This document shows positions 47,757-54,435 of a stretch of DNA of 64,000 nt, piece by piece. Both the position numbers and the translations under genes were made by a program. How positions within the stretch are numbered: position 1 is the stretch's first letter; each line of letters opens with the position of its first letter. The DNA comes from Corynebacterium propinquum DSM 44285 (GTDB taxonomy: Bacteria > Actinomycetota > Actinomycetes > Mycobacteriales > Mycobacteriaceae): the NCBI RefSeq assembly GCF_000375525.1, contig NZ_AQXC01000002.1, positions 186,001 to 250,000 of the forward strand. The letters are read 5' to 3'. The notes beneath the pieces were generated by a model. The model made no database searches, was not told the DNA's origin, and saw only the letters and a program-made list of their open reading frames with translations.

Positions 47757-48298
47757 TGGCAGAAGAAACCACCGCCACCAATGACGGACACAACGAAGCC
47801 GCCGAGGTGGCCCAGCAGGACTCCACCCAGGAGGAGGGGCACTCAAAACCAGAGCGCACCACCGAGTCCTACCAGCAAGAGCTTGAAAAATTACGCAAGG
47901 AAAACGCGAAATACCGCACCGAACGTAATGAGTACCGAGCCGACGCTGAAAAGTTCCGTGAAATGCAGGACGCCGAGAAGACCGAGCTGCAGCGCGCCCA
48001 GGAGGCGCTGGAAGCTGAGCGTAATAAAGCTACAGAGTTCCAGGTGGAGCTTGCCCGGTCGAAGGCACTGTCAAAGTACGGAATCTCGGAGGACAACGCA
48101 GATCTGCTTGGCTTGAACCCGGAGACGTTCGACGACAACGCGAAGCGTCTTGCCGAGCTACAGGCGCAGGCTGCTAAGCGTGCCGCACCTCCGTCAGATT
48201 ACCCGGTGGAGAATTTGAAGCCAGGTGCTTCTTCGAAGGAAGAGGCCTCGGATTATTCGTTTCCTGATGTGTGGCCGGTGCACGGCAAACTCGTATAG
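47756..48298 (+). CDS. Phage capsid scaffolding-like protein
   Basis: These 180 highly charged residues have an acidic, polar start (EETTATNDGHNEAAEVAQQD), then a long coiled coil (~40-105, QELEKLRKENAKYRTERNEY and onward, with heptads of Leu and Ala). The end reads KYGISEDNADLLGLNPETFD and RAAPPSDYPVENLKPG. This is the architecture of phage scaffold (Gp20/DUF4355-like) proteins encoded just before the major capsid gene. No portal or capsid gene follows; instead an unrelated ORF begins 30 bases later. It is thus an isolated phage relic, though the frame is intact. AGGAGG precedes the ATG. Confidence 0.65.
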   Translation: MAEETTATNDGHNEAAEVAQQDSTQEEGHSKPERTTESYQQELEKLRKENAKYRTERNEYRADAEKFREMQDAEKTELQRAQEALEAERNKATEFQVELARSKALSKYGISEDNADLLGLNPETFDDNAKRLAELQAQAAKRAAPPSDYPVENLKPGASSKEEASDYSFPDVWPVHGKLV

Positions 48299-48330
48299 CT
48301 AACAAGATTCCTTAAGGAGGGATTTTTGTA

Positions 48331-48699
48331 ATGTTCACTTTCCTGGGGCCTGGGCATGTGTTGTACAGGTGGGAGATCGGCCTACGAATAATGGCGATAT
48401 GCCGTTACATTTGGCCTCGACTCGCGCGGGCCATGGGCGGGATTCTCGGTATTCTGGTGCGTCGAAGTTTCCTCGGAGGGTCAGATCAAAAGATTGTTGA
48501 TGCCGTGCGTGATCTTTTAGAGTTTGAGAAGGTCAAACCAAGGAAGAATGGAGATAAGCGTACAATTCTTGGTCAGGTTGATGGTGTAAAGATCCGGGTT
48601 GTGTACCAGATTAGGGACAATGAGCCGTATGATATGACAGCCTATTTCGTTTCAGGAAAGTGGGTTACCCGTAATGAATGGGCCGTACGGTTTAGTTAA
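48331..48699 (+). CDS. Putative toxin-like protein with basic C-terminal domain
   Basis: I do not recognise a family in these 122 residues. The first ~45 are hydrophobic and basic (LYRWEIGLRIMAICRYIW, then ARAMGGILGILVRRSF), like a membrane segment or the stump of a longer protein. Residues ~50-122 form a compact strand-rich basic unit (KRTILGQVDGVKIRVVYQI, DMTAYFVSGKWVTRNEW). The next gene, an immunity-like protein, starts inside its last 26 bases. Overlap with an immunity-like gene and a basic C-terminal unit suggest a toxin/immunity pair of the polymorphic-toxin kind, perhaps with a lost delivery part. This is inference. AAGGAGGG precedes the ATG. Confidence 0.45.
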   Translation: MFTFLGPGHVLYRWEIGLRIMAICRYIWPRLARAMGGILGILVRRSFLGGSDQKIVDAVRDLLEFEKVKPRKNGDKRTILGQVDGVKIRVVYQIRDNEPYDMTAYFVSGKWVTRNEWAVRFS

Positions 48700-48964
48700 A
48701 GAACGTGACTTGTTTGAGTGGCTAGTGGATAAAGTTTCAGCTCCCCAAGATGCTGTTGAGGACGCGAAAGTTGATAACGAGTTTAGTTATCCGGATATTG
48801 CGCTAGCTACGTTATTCGATACGATAAATGCTCCTCTCGCTCGCGAAGTGGTAGATGTTGTCGACCGCTTCATCACTGATCAAATTCGGGGTGAATTGTG
48901 GGTGCGTTTTTATTATGAAGCGGTTGATAGGTTTGGCATTGCTGGTGACAATGCGTCAACTTAA
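48674..48964 (+). CDS. Small immunity-like protein, copy 2
   Basis: These 96 residues are related to the protein at 46427, sharing the YPDIALATLFDTINAPLARE type centre and the following VVDVVDRFI helix. The start lies 26 bases inside the preceding basic ORF, giving translational coupling of the type seen in toxin/immunity pairs. The charge is strongly negative in contrast to its basic neighbour, which would suit direct binding. Family membership with copy 1 is visible; the immunity role is an inference. Confidence 0.55.
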   Translation: MNGPYGLVKERDLFEWLVDKVSAPQDAVEDAKVDNEFSYPDIALATLFDTINAPLAREVVDVVDRFITDQIRGELWVRFYYEAVDRFGIAGDNAST

Positions 48965-48996
48965 TCAATTTGAAGTGCCCCGGGGTCAGACCCAAC

Positions 48997-49140
48997 ATGA
49001 TAATCGATCTGCATAGAACTGAATTAACTCTCGAAGAAGCGATTGCGCAGGTGGATCGAGCGCAAGCACGGTATGATCGTGTTCAGGAAGTGATTATTAT
49101 TTCACAGGATAATAGGGTGGCGAGAAGGAAACGTGGCTGA
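48997..49140 (+). CDS. Small hypothetical protein
   Basis: A 47-residue frame, MIIDLHRTELTLEEAIAQVD and onward, ends in a basic tail (ARRKRG). The start resembles the first strand and helix of Smr-like domains (DLHxxTxEEA), but it is too short for a working nuclease. Its stop overlaps the next gene's GTG start by eight bases, so the two are likely one transcript. It lies 32 bases after the immunity-like gene. Confidence 0.4.
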   Translation: MIIDLHRTELTLEEAIAQVDRAQARYDRVQEVIIISQDNRVARRKRG

Positions 49141-49462
49141 GAGTATAGCTTTCGTTACTGATGCTCGGCTGGCTAAAGTAATTGAGGTTTTTGATGCCGC
49201 TGGGGAGTGCCTTAATTTAAATCCTGATGATGATTCCCTGGAGACTTATAGATTCAGCACTCCGGGCGGTGCTTATGTAACTGCTTTTTGGGATTTGAAA
49301 CCAAATATCGACGAATACGAGATGGTTATCGACGTTTACGAGCAAACTGATGCTGGAGCGGCTGCACGACTTTTTGAGGTAGTTGCTAGCTCAGTAGAAC
49401 AAAAAGTTGTTCTGTTTGGTGCTGATTCTGATGAAGTGGTTGCCGAATCAAACGGCCACTAA
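49133..49462 (+). CDS. Hypothetical acidic protein
   Basis: These 109 residues begin at GTG with GAGAAGG just upstream. The sequence is acidic and soluble, with a strand-rich centre (YRFSTPGGAYVTAFWDL, YEMVIDVYEQTDAGAAA). No family is recognised. Its position right after a toxin-like and an immunity-like gene, with overlapping translation of the small gene before it, makes another immunity or antitoxin function possible. Confidence 0.45.
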   Translation: MAESIAFVTDARLAKVIEVFDAAGECLNLNPDDDSLETYRFSTPGGAYVTAFWDLKPNIDEYEMVIDVYEQTDAGAAARLFEVVASSVEQKVVLFGADSDEVVAESNGH

Positions 49463-49498
49463 CTAAAGGTATTCGCTTATCTAAAAATCAATTTCAAG

Positions 49499-49650
49499 CA
49501 CCCTATTTTAACGGGGTGGTTTTGTGTTATCTGGTGACAGTTCGTTGAGGTTTGAATCCTTTTTAGCGCGCAACCCCAACACCATTTGGTTGGTGGCGGG
49601 GATTTTCATGCCCAAAAAATAGATAACCCAGGGGTTTTCGCAACGACGCG
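49499..49650 (+). repeat. Phage-like intergenic block, copy 2
   Basis: This is a diverged copy of the block at 47606-47756: terminator (CACCC/GGGGTG), the TTATCTGGTGACAGTTCGTT segment, a decayed T-arm with GTTTGAATCC, and a second terminator (CCCCAACACCA/TGGTGGCGGGG, 49574-49602). The ribosome-binding part at its end is damaged and no scaffold-like gene follows; the sequence breaks off near 49650. Confidence 0.6.
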
Positions 49651-49734
49651 CAACCGTGGCCGGGGAACCGTTTAGAACGAAGCACCGCTAACAACTGGGA
49701 AAAGATTGGAGGATAATGCTACTGGCATAGCTGA

Positions 49735-49945
49735 GCCGGAGACCCTGGCCGGTTCGCGTGGCACTCCCGCACCTCGTCTGTCAATCACAGTCGCGTGCGG
49801 CCCAAAATCGTAGTCACGTGTTCTGGGATGCGATGGTTGGCGGAGTAGTTACGCCACGCTGCGTAGCTCACTCCACTGTGGTCGGCTCAGATTGCGCCGA
49901 CCACAGTTCTTGGCCAGTGTCCACGTTAATAATTTTAGGCTGCAT
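49735..49945 (-). pseudogene. Excisionase/AlpA-like DNA-binding protein, decayed copy 1
   Basis: The minus-strand frame starts MQPKIINVDTGQELW, then drifts and stops. The DNA downstream still matches the intact copy at 52103 in other frames, including the parts for WRNYSANH and the PEHV region, so at least one small deletion has broken it. It overlaps the short membrane protein upstream by 11 bases like the other copies. About 55 bases beyond its end (49679-49734) also match DNA beyond the copy at 52707. Confidence 0.7.
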
Positions 49946-50084
49946 GGTGTTGCCTTTCTAGCCAATGCTCGCGGGTATCCAGGGCTAAGCAAACGGTCGT
50001 GGCTGTAAGTGCTGTGGCGGTAGCCCAAACTGGAGCTTTAGTAATGATGAATGATGCACTGATAAGTGCGGTGATGATTGTCAT
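49935..50084 (-). CDS. Short membrane protein of the membrane/DNA-binding module, copy 1
   Basis: 49 residues: MTIITALISASFIITKAPVW, then a second hydrophobic stretch (ATATALTATTVCLAL) and a polar end closing in HHAA. The end is forced by overlap, because the stop lies in ATGCAGCCTAA, where the DNA-binding gene begins in another frame. GAAAGGA-type sequence and a hairpin (50122-50148) lie upstream, as in the other copies. The partner gene is broken here, so this copy is probably without function. Too short to assign by family. Confidence 0.5.
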   Translation of the reverse strand: MTIITALISASFIITKAPVWATATALTATTVCLALDTREHWLERQHHAA

Positions 50085-50121
50085 CTTGTAAGTCCTTTCT
50101 GTAGTGTGAGGGGGTGACCCC

Positions 50122-50148
50122 CGGCTGGGTAATTAGCGTATCCAGCCG
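50122..50148 (-). terminator. Hairpin upstream of module copy 1
   Basis: CGGCTGG (50122-50128) pairs with CCAGCCG (50142-50148). Hairpins at a similar distance lie before copies 2 and 3. It may end the upstream transcript or protect the module's mRNA. Apart from this hairpin, the gap 50085-50331 holds no gene that I can see. Confidence 0.4.
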
Positions 50149-50331
50149 TGGAGGCTTTCTAATCCCACTGGCTGTTTACTTATTCCACTTTAGTGGATCT
50201 GAGGCTTTCCGGGTGTTGTTCCACTTGCTGAACACCCCAAGTTGTTCATGGTGAAGGAAAGTGACAATCGACCGCTTTTGATGGGAAATTCAGTCGAATT
50301 CATGGTTTGAGAGGGCGCTAATTCTTCCCTG

Positions 50332-51176
50332 TTAAGCCGCGATCTTTAACTGTAATTCAACTGCTCGATTAGGTGCCTGTTCAATTGGGATGTCGAGGAC
50401 TCCTAACTGGCGCCAAATTTTCTGCGCGCGTTCTAGTGCTTTGAATTGTTCTTCACGGGGTGGGGACTGATAGAAAGCGAGAATTTCCGTGTCATCGTCA
50501 ATCGTGAGCTTCGCATCGTCAGAAACCAAAAATGCATTACTGTGCCTGAGCTTATCAATTCTTAATGCCCAATTTTCTGCACGCGTGAACGCGGCCTCGG
50601 ACTTTTCGGTCTCAAAGTTGAATGCATCATTGAATTCGAAGACGACGTCGTCTAGCACTACCGCACAATTAGGTTGCAGCTTGTAGCCTGAGAATTGCAC
50701 GCTAGAACCCGTTCTTACCGCTTTTTTGAGCGTTGGAAGTCGTTGGTAAGCTTCTTTGACTTGGGCATGTAAGCTAGAAGCGGTTATTCTATGCTGCTTT
50801 TGCCGTTTCGGGGTGATGAATTCTTGGAATAGAAGATCACACGCGTTTGCTAAAGAATCCGATAGCACTGACTTTTCATGGTCGACTCGCAACAAGTTAT
50901 TCCAGTGATTTGAACACCAGCTGAGGTAGTCAGGGAGTGTTTCCGATCCACGAATATCAAGCATCAATCCTGATTCTCGTAAGCCTTTGAGCCGGTACTG
51001 AGCTGCCTCTTTGCGCTCTTTACAGCATTCCCTATCCCGTACATTCCACGGTAATCATCGTGGAATTTCCACAGGGCTTCGCCGTTGTCAGGATTCTGTA
51101 CGATCACGCCGAACCCAATCGACGTAATCGCGAGTGGGGATGGGACCACGCGAACAGTCCAGTATCTGAATCGCAT
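50332..51176 (-). pseudogene. DUF3037-type protein, frameshifted second copy
   Basis: The N-terminal frame (from ATG 51176, MRFRYWTVRVVPSPLAITS) runs to a stop at 50964. It is continued in another frame from ATG 50967 (LDIRGSETLPDYLSWCSNHW). Together they align end to end with the intact gene at 53588: matching segments include RYWTVR.VPSPLAIT, WNNLLRVD and YKLQPNCAVV. One indel near 50967 splits it. Stop and restart overlap as TGATG, so re-initiation is conceivable, but the intact copy makes plain decay more likely. Its HipA-like partner upstream is reduced to a fragment. Confidence 0.7.
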
Positions 51177-51178
51177 AG

Positions 51179-51303
51179 CTACTCCCTTCCTAGCGTGGCC
51201 CGGTAGTCTTCTAATATCGATACCATGAATGGTTTTCGGGTGAGAAGATCGCGAACGAGAGCATCGACTTAATCTTTGCTTACGTGCCATTCATCCGGCA
51301 TTG
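51179..51303 (-). pseudogene. HipA-like kinase, C-terminal fragment
   Basis: About 40 codons match the end of the intact HipA-like gene at 54436: PDEWHVSKD against PPEWAVDKN, and LLTRKPFMVSILEDYRATLG against ILSRKPFTLSRLERYRNTNG. There is an in-frame TAA after SKD. The rest of the gene is missing; the fragment stops next to an IS-like end near 51311, which probably caused the truncation. Confidence 0.65.
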
Positions 51304-51689
51304 GGGCTGCCTCCTGAAAATGGACACATCGGGGTAGCCATGTTGATTTAACCAGTGTAGCTAACAAGCGAGCGTCAAAACATCAGGAGTCAAAAGATTG
51401 CACCTGGAATGCCGCCTGCGTGTGGCGCAACGCCTGCACCATTGAAAGGCTTTGTTGCGCAGATGATCGCACGGCGACGTTTTGGGAACGCATGGAAAAT
51501 AGCGTGAGCAGGTCTAGCTGTCTGAGATAGTTTGTGGAGTTTCCGGGACCGGAGGCTAACGCAGAACGCACCCGTTCAATCTGGTTTTTGCAGGGCGGAT
51601 CTACTTCCTAGCGCGTAAGTTGGTAAGGAAGTAGTGGGGGAATGAATGATTTTTTGACTACGACGAATATGCGGAGGTGATCGGCCAAG
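51304..51689. other. Junction with IS-like end and duplicated upstream region
   Basis: CCTGAAAATGGACA near 51313-51326, read on the other strand as TGTCCATTTTCAGG, resembles the TGTCCACTTTCCGG end at 58500-58514 and looks like an IS3-type terminus. From 51465 to 51530 and from 51655 to 51689 the sequence repeats 47110-47165 and 47200-47218, upstream of family A copy 1. No intact gene is seen. Confidence 0.45.
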
Positions 51690-52061
51690 ATGTCTGATCG
51701 GTATAAGGAAATGGGCTTAGAAATGCTGCCGAATAAGCATTACGCAGCATGGTCGGATGAGCCGCGGCCTGGTCTTGCTATGGTGTACCGCACCCGGGAT
51801 AAGGTTATCCCGCTTATTTGCGATGAAAAGCGGATTTTTACCTGTGATGATTCGCCCGTAGATGCTTCTTATTATGACTGGCGTCTAGGCAATGACCTGC
51901 AACGTTTAATCATTGATTGTGCGGATAATGATCTTACGGTTGCCCAAGCGCTGGCTGTTGTCCGCGAAAAATGGGGCCAACCCGATATTGAGCTTAAGGT
52001 CGATGATGTCAATACCGCTGGCCCTGCGATTCGTGCAGCATTAGGGATGGGGACTGCTTAA
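51690..52061 (+). CDS. Unknown 123-residue protein, family A copy 2
   Basis: This is the paralogue of the protein at 47219. The first 22 residues are nearly the same (MSDRYKEMGLEMLPNKHYAA), as is the stretch NDLQRLIIDCADNDLTVAQA with REKWGQPDIE. The middle (residues ~30-60) has diverged strongly, including LICDEKRIFTCDDSPVDASY. Conserved ends with a variable middle are what one sees in families that track a changing partner. GGAGGTGATC precedes the ATG. Function unknown. Confidence 0.6.
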   Translation: MSDRYKEMGLEMLPNKHYAAWSDEPRPGLAMVYRTRDKVIPLICDEKRIFTCDDSPVDASYYDWRLGNDLQRLIIDCADNDLTVAQALAVVREKWGQPDIELKVDDVNTAGPAIRAALGMGTA

Positions 52062-52102
52062 TCGGGATCCTATACAGGTTCTAGCGAATACCGGGGCTAC
52101 CA

Positions 52103-52330
52103 CTATTTGCGTAGTTGATGGGGAGACCCGGGCCGGTTCGCGTGCCACTCGCGCACCTCGTCCGCAAGCCACAGCCGTGTGCGGCCTAAAATCATGGCGA
52201 CGTGCTCTGGGGTGCGGTGATTGGCTGAGTAGTTACGCCACGCTGCGTAACTCACTCCAATGTGGTCGGCGCAATCCGCGCCGGTCCAGAGTTCTTTCCC
52301 TGTGTCTGCGTCAATGATCTTAGGCTGCAT
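52103..52330 (-). CDS. Excisionase/AlpA-like DNA-binding protein, copy 2
   Basis: 75 residues starting MQPKIIDADTGKELWTGADC. The part HIGVSYAAWRNYSANHRTPE, then LGRTRLWLADEVREWHANRP, has the layout of the winged helix found in AlpA regulators and phage excisionases (helix, turn, helix, then a P-x-x-x-G-R-x-x-W wing and a D/E-V-x-x-W helix). It probably binds DNA as a small recombination-directionality or regulatory factor. The ATG lies inside the end of the short membrane protein gene; the overlap is 11 bases, identical in four copies. Confidence 0.65.
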   Translation of the reverse strand: MQPKIIDADTGKELWTGADCADHIGVSYAAWRNYSANHRTPEHVAMILGRTRLWLADEVREWHANRPGSPHQLRK

Positions 52331-52487
52331 GTTTCCGCCATTTCTGCACGATCTGGACGGTCTCAATTGTGAGCGTAACCGCAGTGGCGCCCATGACCAT
52401 CCAGAATATTGGGGTATCTCCTATGGTGAGTGCGATAAGTATCGCGAGCACTATTAGTGCGCTGGAAATTGTAGACATGATGTCCAT
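52320..52487 (-). CDS. Short membrane protein of the module, copy 2
   Basis: 55 residues: MDIMSTISSALIVLAILIAL, TIGDTPIFWMVMGATAVTL, then a polar end with KWRKHAA. Two hydrophobic stretches probably form a hairpin in the membrane with a basic cytosolic tail. GAAAGGA lies seven bases before the ATG and a long hairpin (52529-52573) further upstream. The gene ends inside the next gene's start (ATGCAGCCTAA). The size and topology recall holin-like or phage superinfection-exclusion proteins, but I cannot assign it. Confidence 0.55.
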   Translation of the reverse strand: MDIMSTISSALIVLAILIALTIGDTPIFWMVMGATAVTLTIETVQIVQKWRKHAA

Positions 52488-52528
52488 GATGTGTCCTTTC
52501 TGGGTTGTGGTATTTTGAGAGAGGGTGG

Positions 52529-52573
52529 GCACCCCGGGAGCTGAGTACTTTCTCTATTCAGCTCCCGAGGTGC
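52529..52573 (-). terminator. Long hairpin upstream of module copy 2
   Basis: CGGGAGCTGA (52535-52544) and TCAGCTCCCG (52558-52567) are perfect arms. They extend to GCACC/GGTGC (52529-52533, 52569-52573) across one mismatch. Confidence 0.55.
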
Positions 52574-52589
52574 TTAGCTATCTAGCTCC

Positions 52590-52630
52590 AGCTTTTTCAT
52601 CTCAATCCTATGATTTGAGATGAAAAAGCT
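52590..52630. terminator. Perfect 16-base inverted repeat between module copies 2 and 3
   Basis: AGCTTTTTCATCTCAA (52590-52605) and TTGAGATGAAAAAGCT (52615-52630) pair perfectly around nine bases. Runs of T and A within the arms would let it act as a terminator in either direction, here probably for module copy 3. Confidence 0.6.
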
Positions 52631-52706
52631 GTCTCTATCGATAGTCGCCAGGGGGTCGCTCCGAACCAAGCATCGCTGATAACTGGAAAACGGTTGGAGG
52701 ATAACG

Positions 52707-52934
52707 CTACCGGCGTAGCTGAGCCGGGGAGCCGGGCCGGTTTGCGTGCCAGTGCTTAATATCCTCGGCAAACCACAATGCGCTACGGCCATCGAGCATG
52801 GCGACAGGGTCGGGTGTGCGCCCATTCGCATAGTAGTTTGCCCACGTGCGAGTGGTGATGTCGCAGTGTTTGGCGCACTCTACGGCGCGCCAAAGCTCTT
52901 TCCCCGTGTCTGCGTCAATGATCTTAGGCTGCAT
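52707..52934 (-). CDS. Excisionase/AlpA-like DNA-binding protein, copy 3
   Basis: 75 residues: MQPKIIDADTGKELWRAVEC, TTRTWANYYANGRTPDPVAM, LDGRSALWFAEDIKHWHANR, ending PAQLRR. The first 15 residues equal copy 2 and the last ~15 are nearly equal (WHANRPGSPAQLR). The recognition-helix part between has diverged (KHCDITTRTWANYY against DHIGVSYAAWRNYS). This suggests that the copies read different DNA sites. It overlaps the short membrane protein gene by 11 bases. Confidence 0.65.
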   Translation of the reverse strand: MQPKIIDADTGKELWRAVECAKHCDITTRTWANYYANGRTPDPVAMLDGRSALWFAEDIKHWHANRPGSPAQLRR

Positions 52935-53058
52935 GCTTTTTCCTTTCGTTGCTGTCGATGGCGATACCGACGGCAAGGAAAGCAGGAATGAAGAACGCGC
53001 TAGCACCCGCCAAGGCCATGATGGTGGCTGCAGCGGTGGAGATGAGCGTAAATCGCAT
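52924..53058 (-). CDS. Short membrane protein of the module, copy 3
   Basis: 44 residues, MRFTLISTAAATIMALAGAS then AFFIPAFLAVGIAIDSNERK, ending HAA. It is mostly hydrophobic with a short basic tail. GAAAGGAAAA lies just before the ATG and a hairpin (53091-53115) upstream. Apart from size, position and the forced overlap ending it has diverged beyond recognition from copies 1 and 2. Confidence 0.5.
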   Translation of the reverse strand: MRFTLISTAAATIMALAGASAFFIPAFLAVGIAIDSNERKKHAA

Positions 53059-53090
53059 GATTTTCCTTTCGTGTTGTATGGTGAGGGGTG

Positions 53091-53115
53091 CCCGGCCATC
53101 CTATTTATGGCCGGG
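53091..53115 (-). terminator. Hairpin upstream of module copy 3
   Basis: CCCGGCCAT (53091-53099) and ATGGCCGGG (53107-53115) are perfect nine-base arms with a seven-base loop. Confidence 0.55.
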
Positions 53116-53235
53116 ACTTTTGTTAGTGGCTATTCGGCACTACTTGCGAGTGTCGAGCCAGATCAAAATCATTACGATCAGTGTGATTGTCGCAATGATG
53201 TCTGTGTAGCTGACATTTTCAGTTCTTCTATTTAG

Positions 53236-53587
53236 TTGTTGTAGCGCCTTTTGGTCTGACAATAATCATTCTACCGCACTGGTACGGTATTACTAAACTG
53301 GAATTAAGTTAAATTTATGTCATTTTCCAGCACTCAAAACACATTCAAAATAACCCCTGGCCGCTACCAGGTTGGTCGTTAATTTTATGCCAATAGGCAG
53401 GCGAAAATGAAAGATTGTTACCAGGTACTACCTGTTAAAATCTGGCTACTGCAAATGATCTGTACCCCCCCCTTTGTCGCATATCCCTAATTCAACGCCC
53501 CGCTCAATTATCTGGTTGAACGCAGCCTGGCGTGTGGGGGCGACCAGGCCTAGTCAAATGAATAACGGTGTATCCCATTCCGCAACG
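53236..53587. other. AT-rich gap without a recognised gene
   Basis: Nothing coding is seen. The stretch is AT-rich near 53260-53350 and contains a run of eight Cs (53465-53472). The end of the DUF3037 gene follows. Confidence 0.5.
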
Positions 53588-54433
53588 TCATGCGGCTAGC
53601 CGCTTGCTTAACTCGGTTGCGCGCGATTCCACAGCGTCAATCGGCAGATATTGCACTCGCGAAGCATCCCAAATTTCTCGCGCGCGCTTAAAGGTATCAA
53701 ATTGCCCGTTAGTCTGAGGTTCGTAGTAGAAGGCTACGATGTCTGTATCCTTGCCGATTTCGACTCGGGAATTTGCAAATTCTAGCTGTGAACTCGTGTT
53801 TTGCATTTTTTCGATTTTTAGTGACCAGGCTTCCACATTTGCGAAACCAGCATTCGGATTCGCAGTCGCGAAGTTGAATGCTTCGTTGAGTTCAAGCACT
53901 GTGTCTGCTTTCACGACTGCACAGTTTGGGTTCAGTTGATATTTCGCAATGATAAGAGTCGAGTCAGTTTTTATTGCAGTGCGAACAAGTGGCTGATTTT
54001 GATAAGCCTTTTTGATTTTAACCCGCAGATTGCGCACATCATTTGCTGGTTGGTTCCTTGCAGGGGGTTCTATTAGCTGGCTGAACAAGAGAGCGCACGC
54101 CTCTGTCAGGGAGGCCGCGTGCATGAACTTCGCAGCATCAACGCGCAATAGATTGTTCCAGTGATCGACACACCAACCAAGGTAATCGTTAAGCGTCTCG
54201 GTGCCCTCGATGTCTAACGCGTGGTTTGCATCTTGTAGTTGTTTGAGCTGTGTTTCCAGGTTTTTCCGTGCGGTTTTGACGGCACCTTGTACTGCTCCCA
54301 TTCCGCTGTGGTCATCGAGAAATTGCCATTCTGATTCGCCAGTGGATACGCATTGGACGATCACCCCATATCCGAGGGACGTAATCGCTAATGGTGAGGG
54401 GACTATGCGGACAGTCCAATATCTGAATTGCAT
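53588..54433 (-). CDS. DUF3037-type protein, partner of HipA-like kinase
   Basis: The ~281 residues start MQFRYWTVRIVPSPLAITSL, the beginning typical of DUF3037 proteins. A helical middle (DYLGWCVDHWNNLLRVDAAK) and a strand-rich end (YQLNPNCAVVKADTVLEL, VEIGKDTDIVAFYYEP) follow. The role of DUF3037 is unknown; its genes are often found beside HipA-like kinase genes, as here. The ATG at 54433 follows GGGAGGAAG with five bases of spacing; that site lies in the last codons of the kinase gene, so the pair is coupled. A broken paralogue lies at 50332. Confidence 0.7.
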   Translation of the reverse strand: MQFRYWTVRIVPSPLAITSLGYGVIVQCVSTGESEWQFLDDHSGMGAVQGAVKTARKNLETQLKQLQDANHALDIEGTETLNDYLGWCVDHWNNLLRVDAAKFMHAASLTEACALLFSQLIEPPARNQPANDVRNLRVKIKKAYQNQPLVRTAIKTDSTLIIAKYQLNPNCAVVKADTVLELNEAFNFATANPNAGFANVEAWSLKIEKMQNTSSQLEFANSRVEIGKDTDIVAFYYEPQTNGQFDTFKRAREIWDASRVQYLPIDAVESRATELSKRLAA

Positions 54434-54435
54434 TG

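Noticed and set aside
53041..53235. A further short membrane protein upstream of module copy 3 (minus strand, hydrophobic stretch ATITLIVMILIWL)
   Set aside because: The hydrophobic frame has no start codon or ribosome-binding site, so it cannot be supported as a gene.
53465..53472. C8 run as a second phase-variation tract
   Set aside because: It lies in non-coding DNA and not at a spacing from a start codon that suggests promoter switching.
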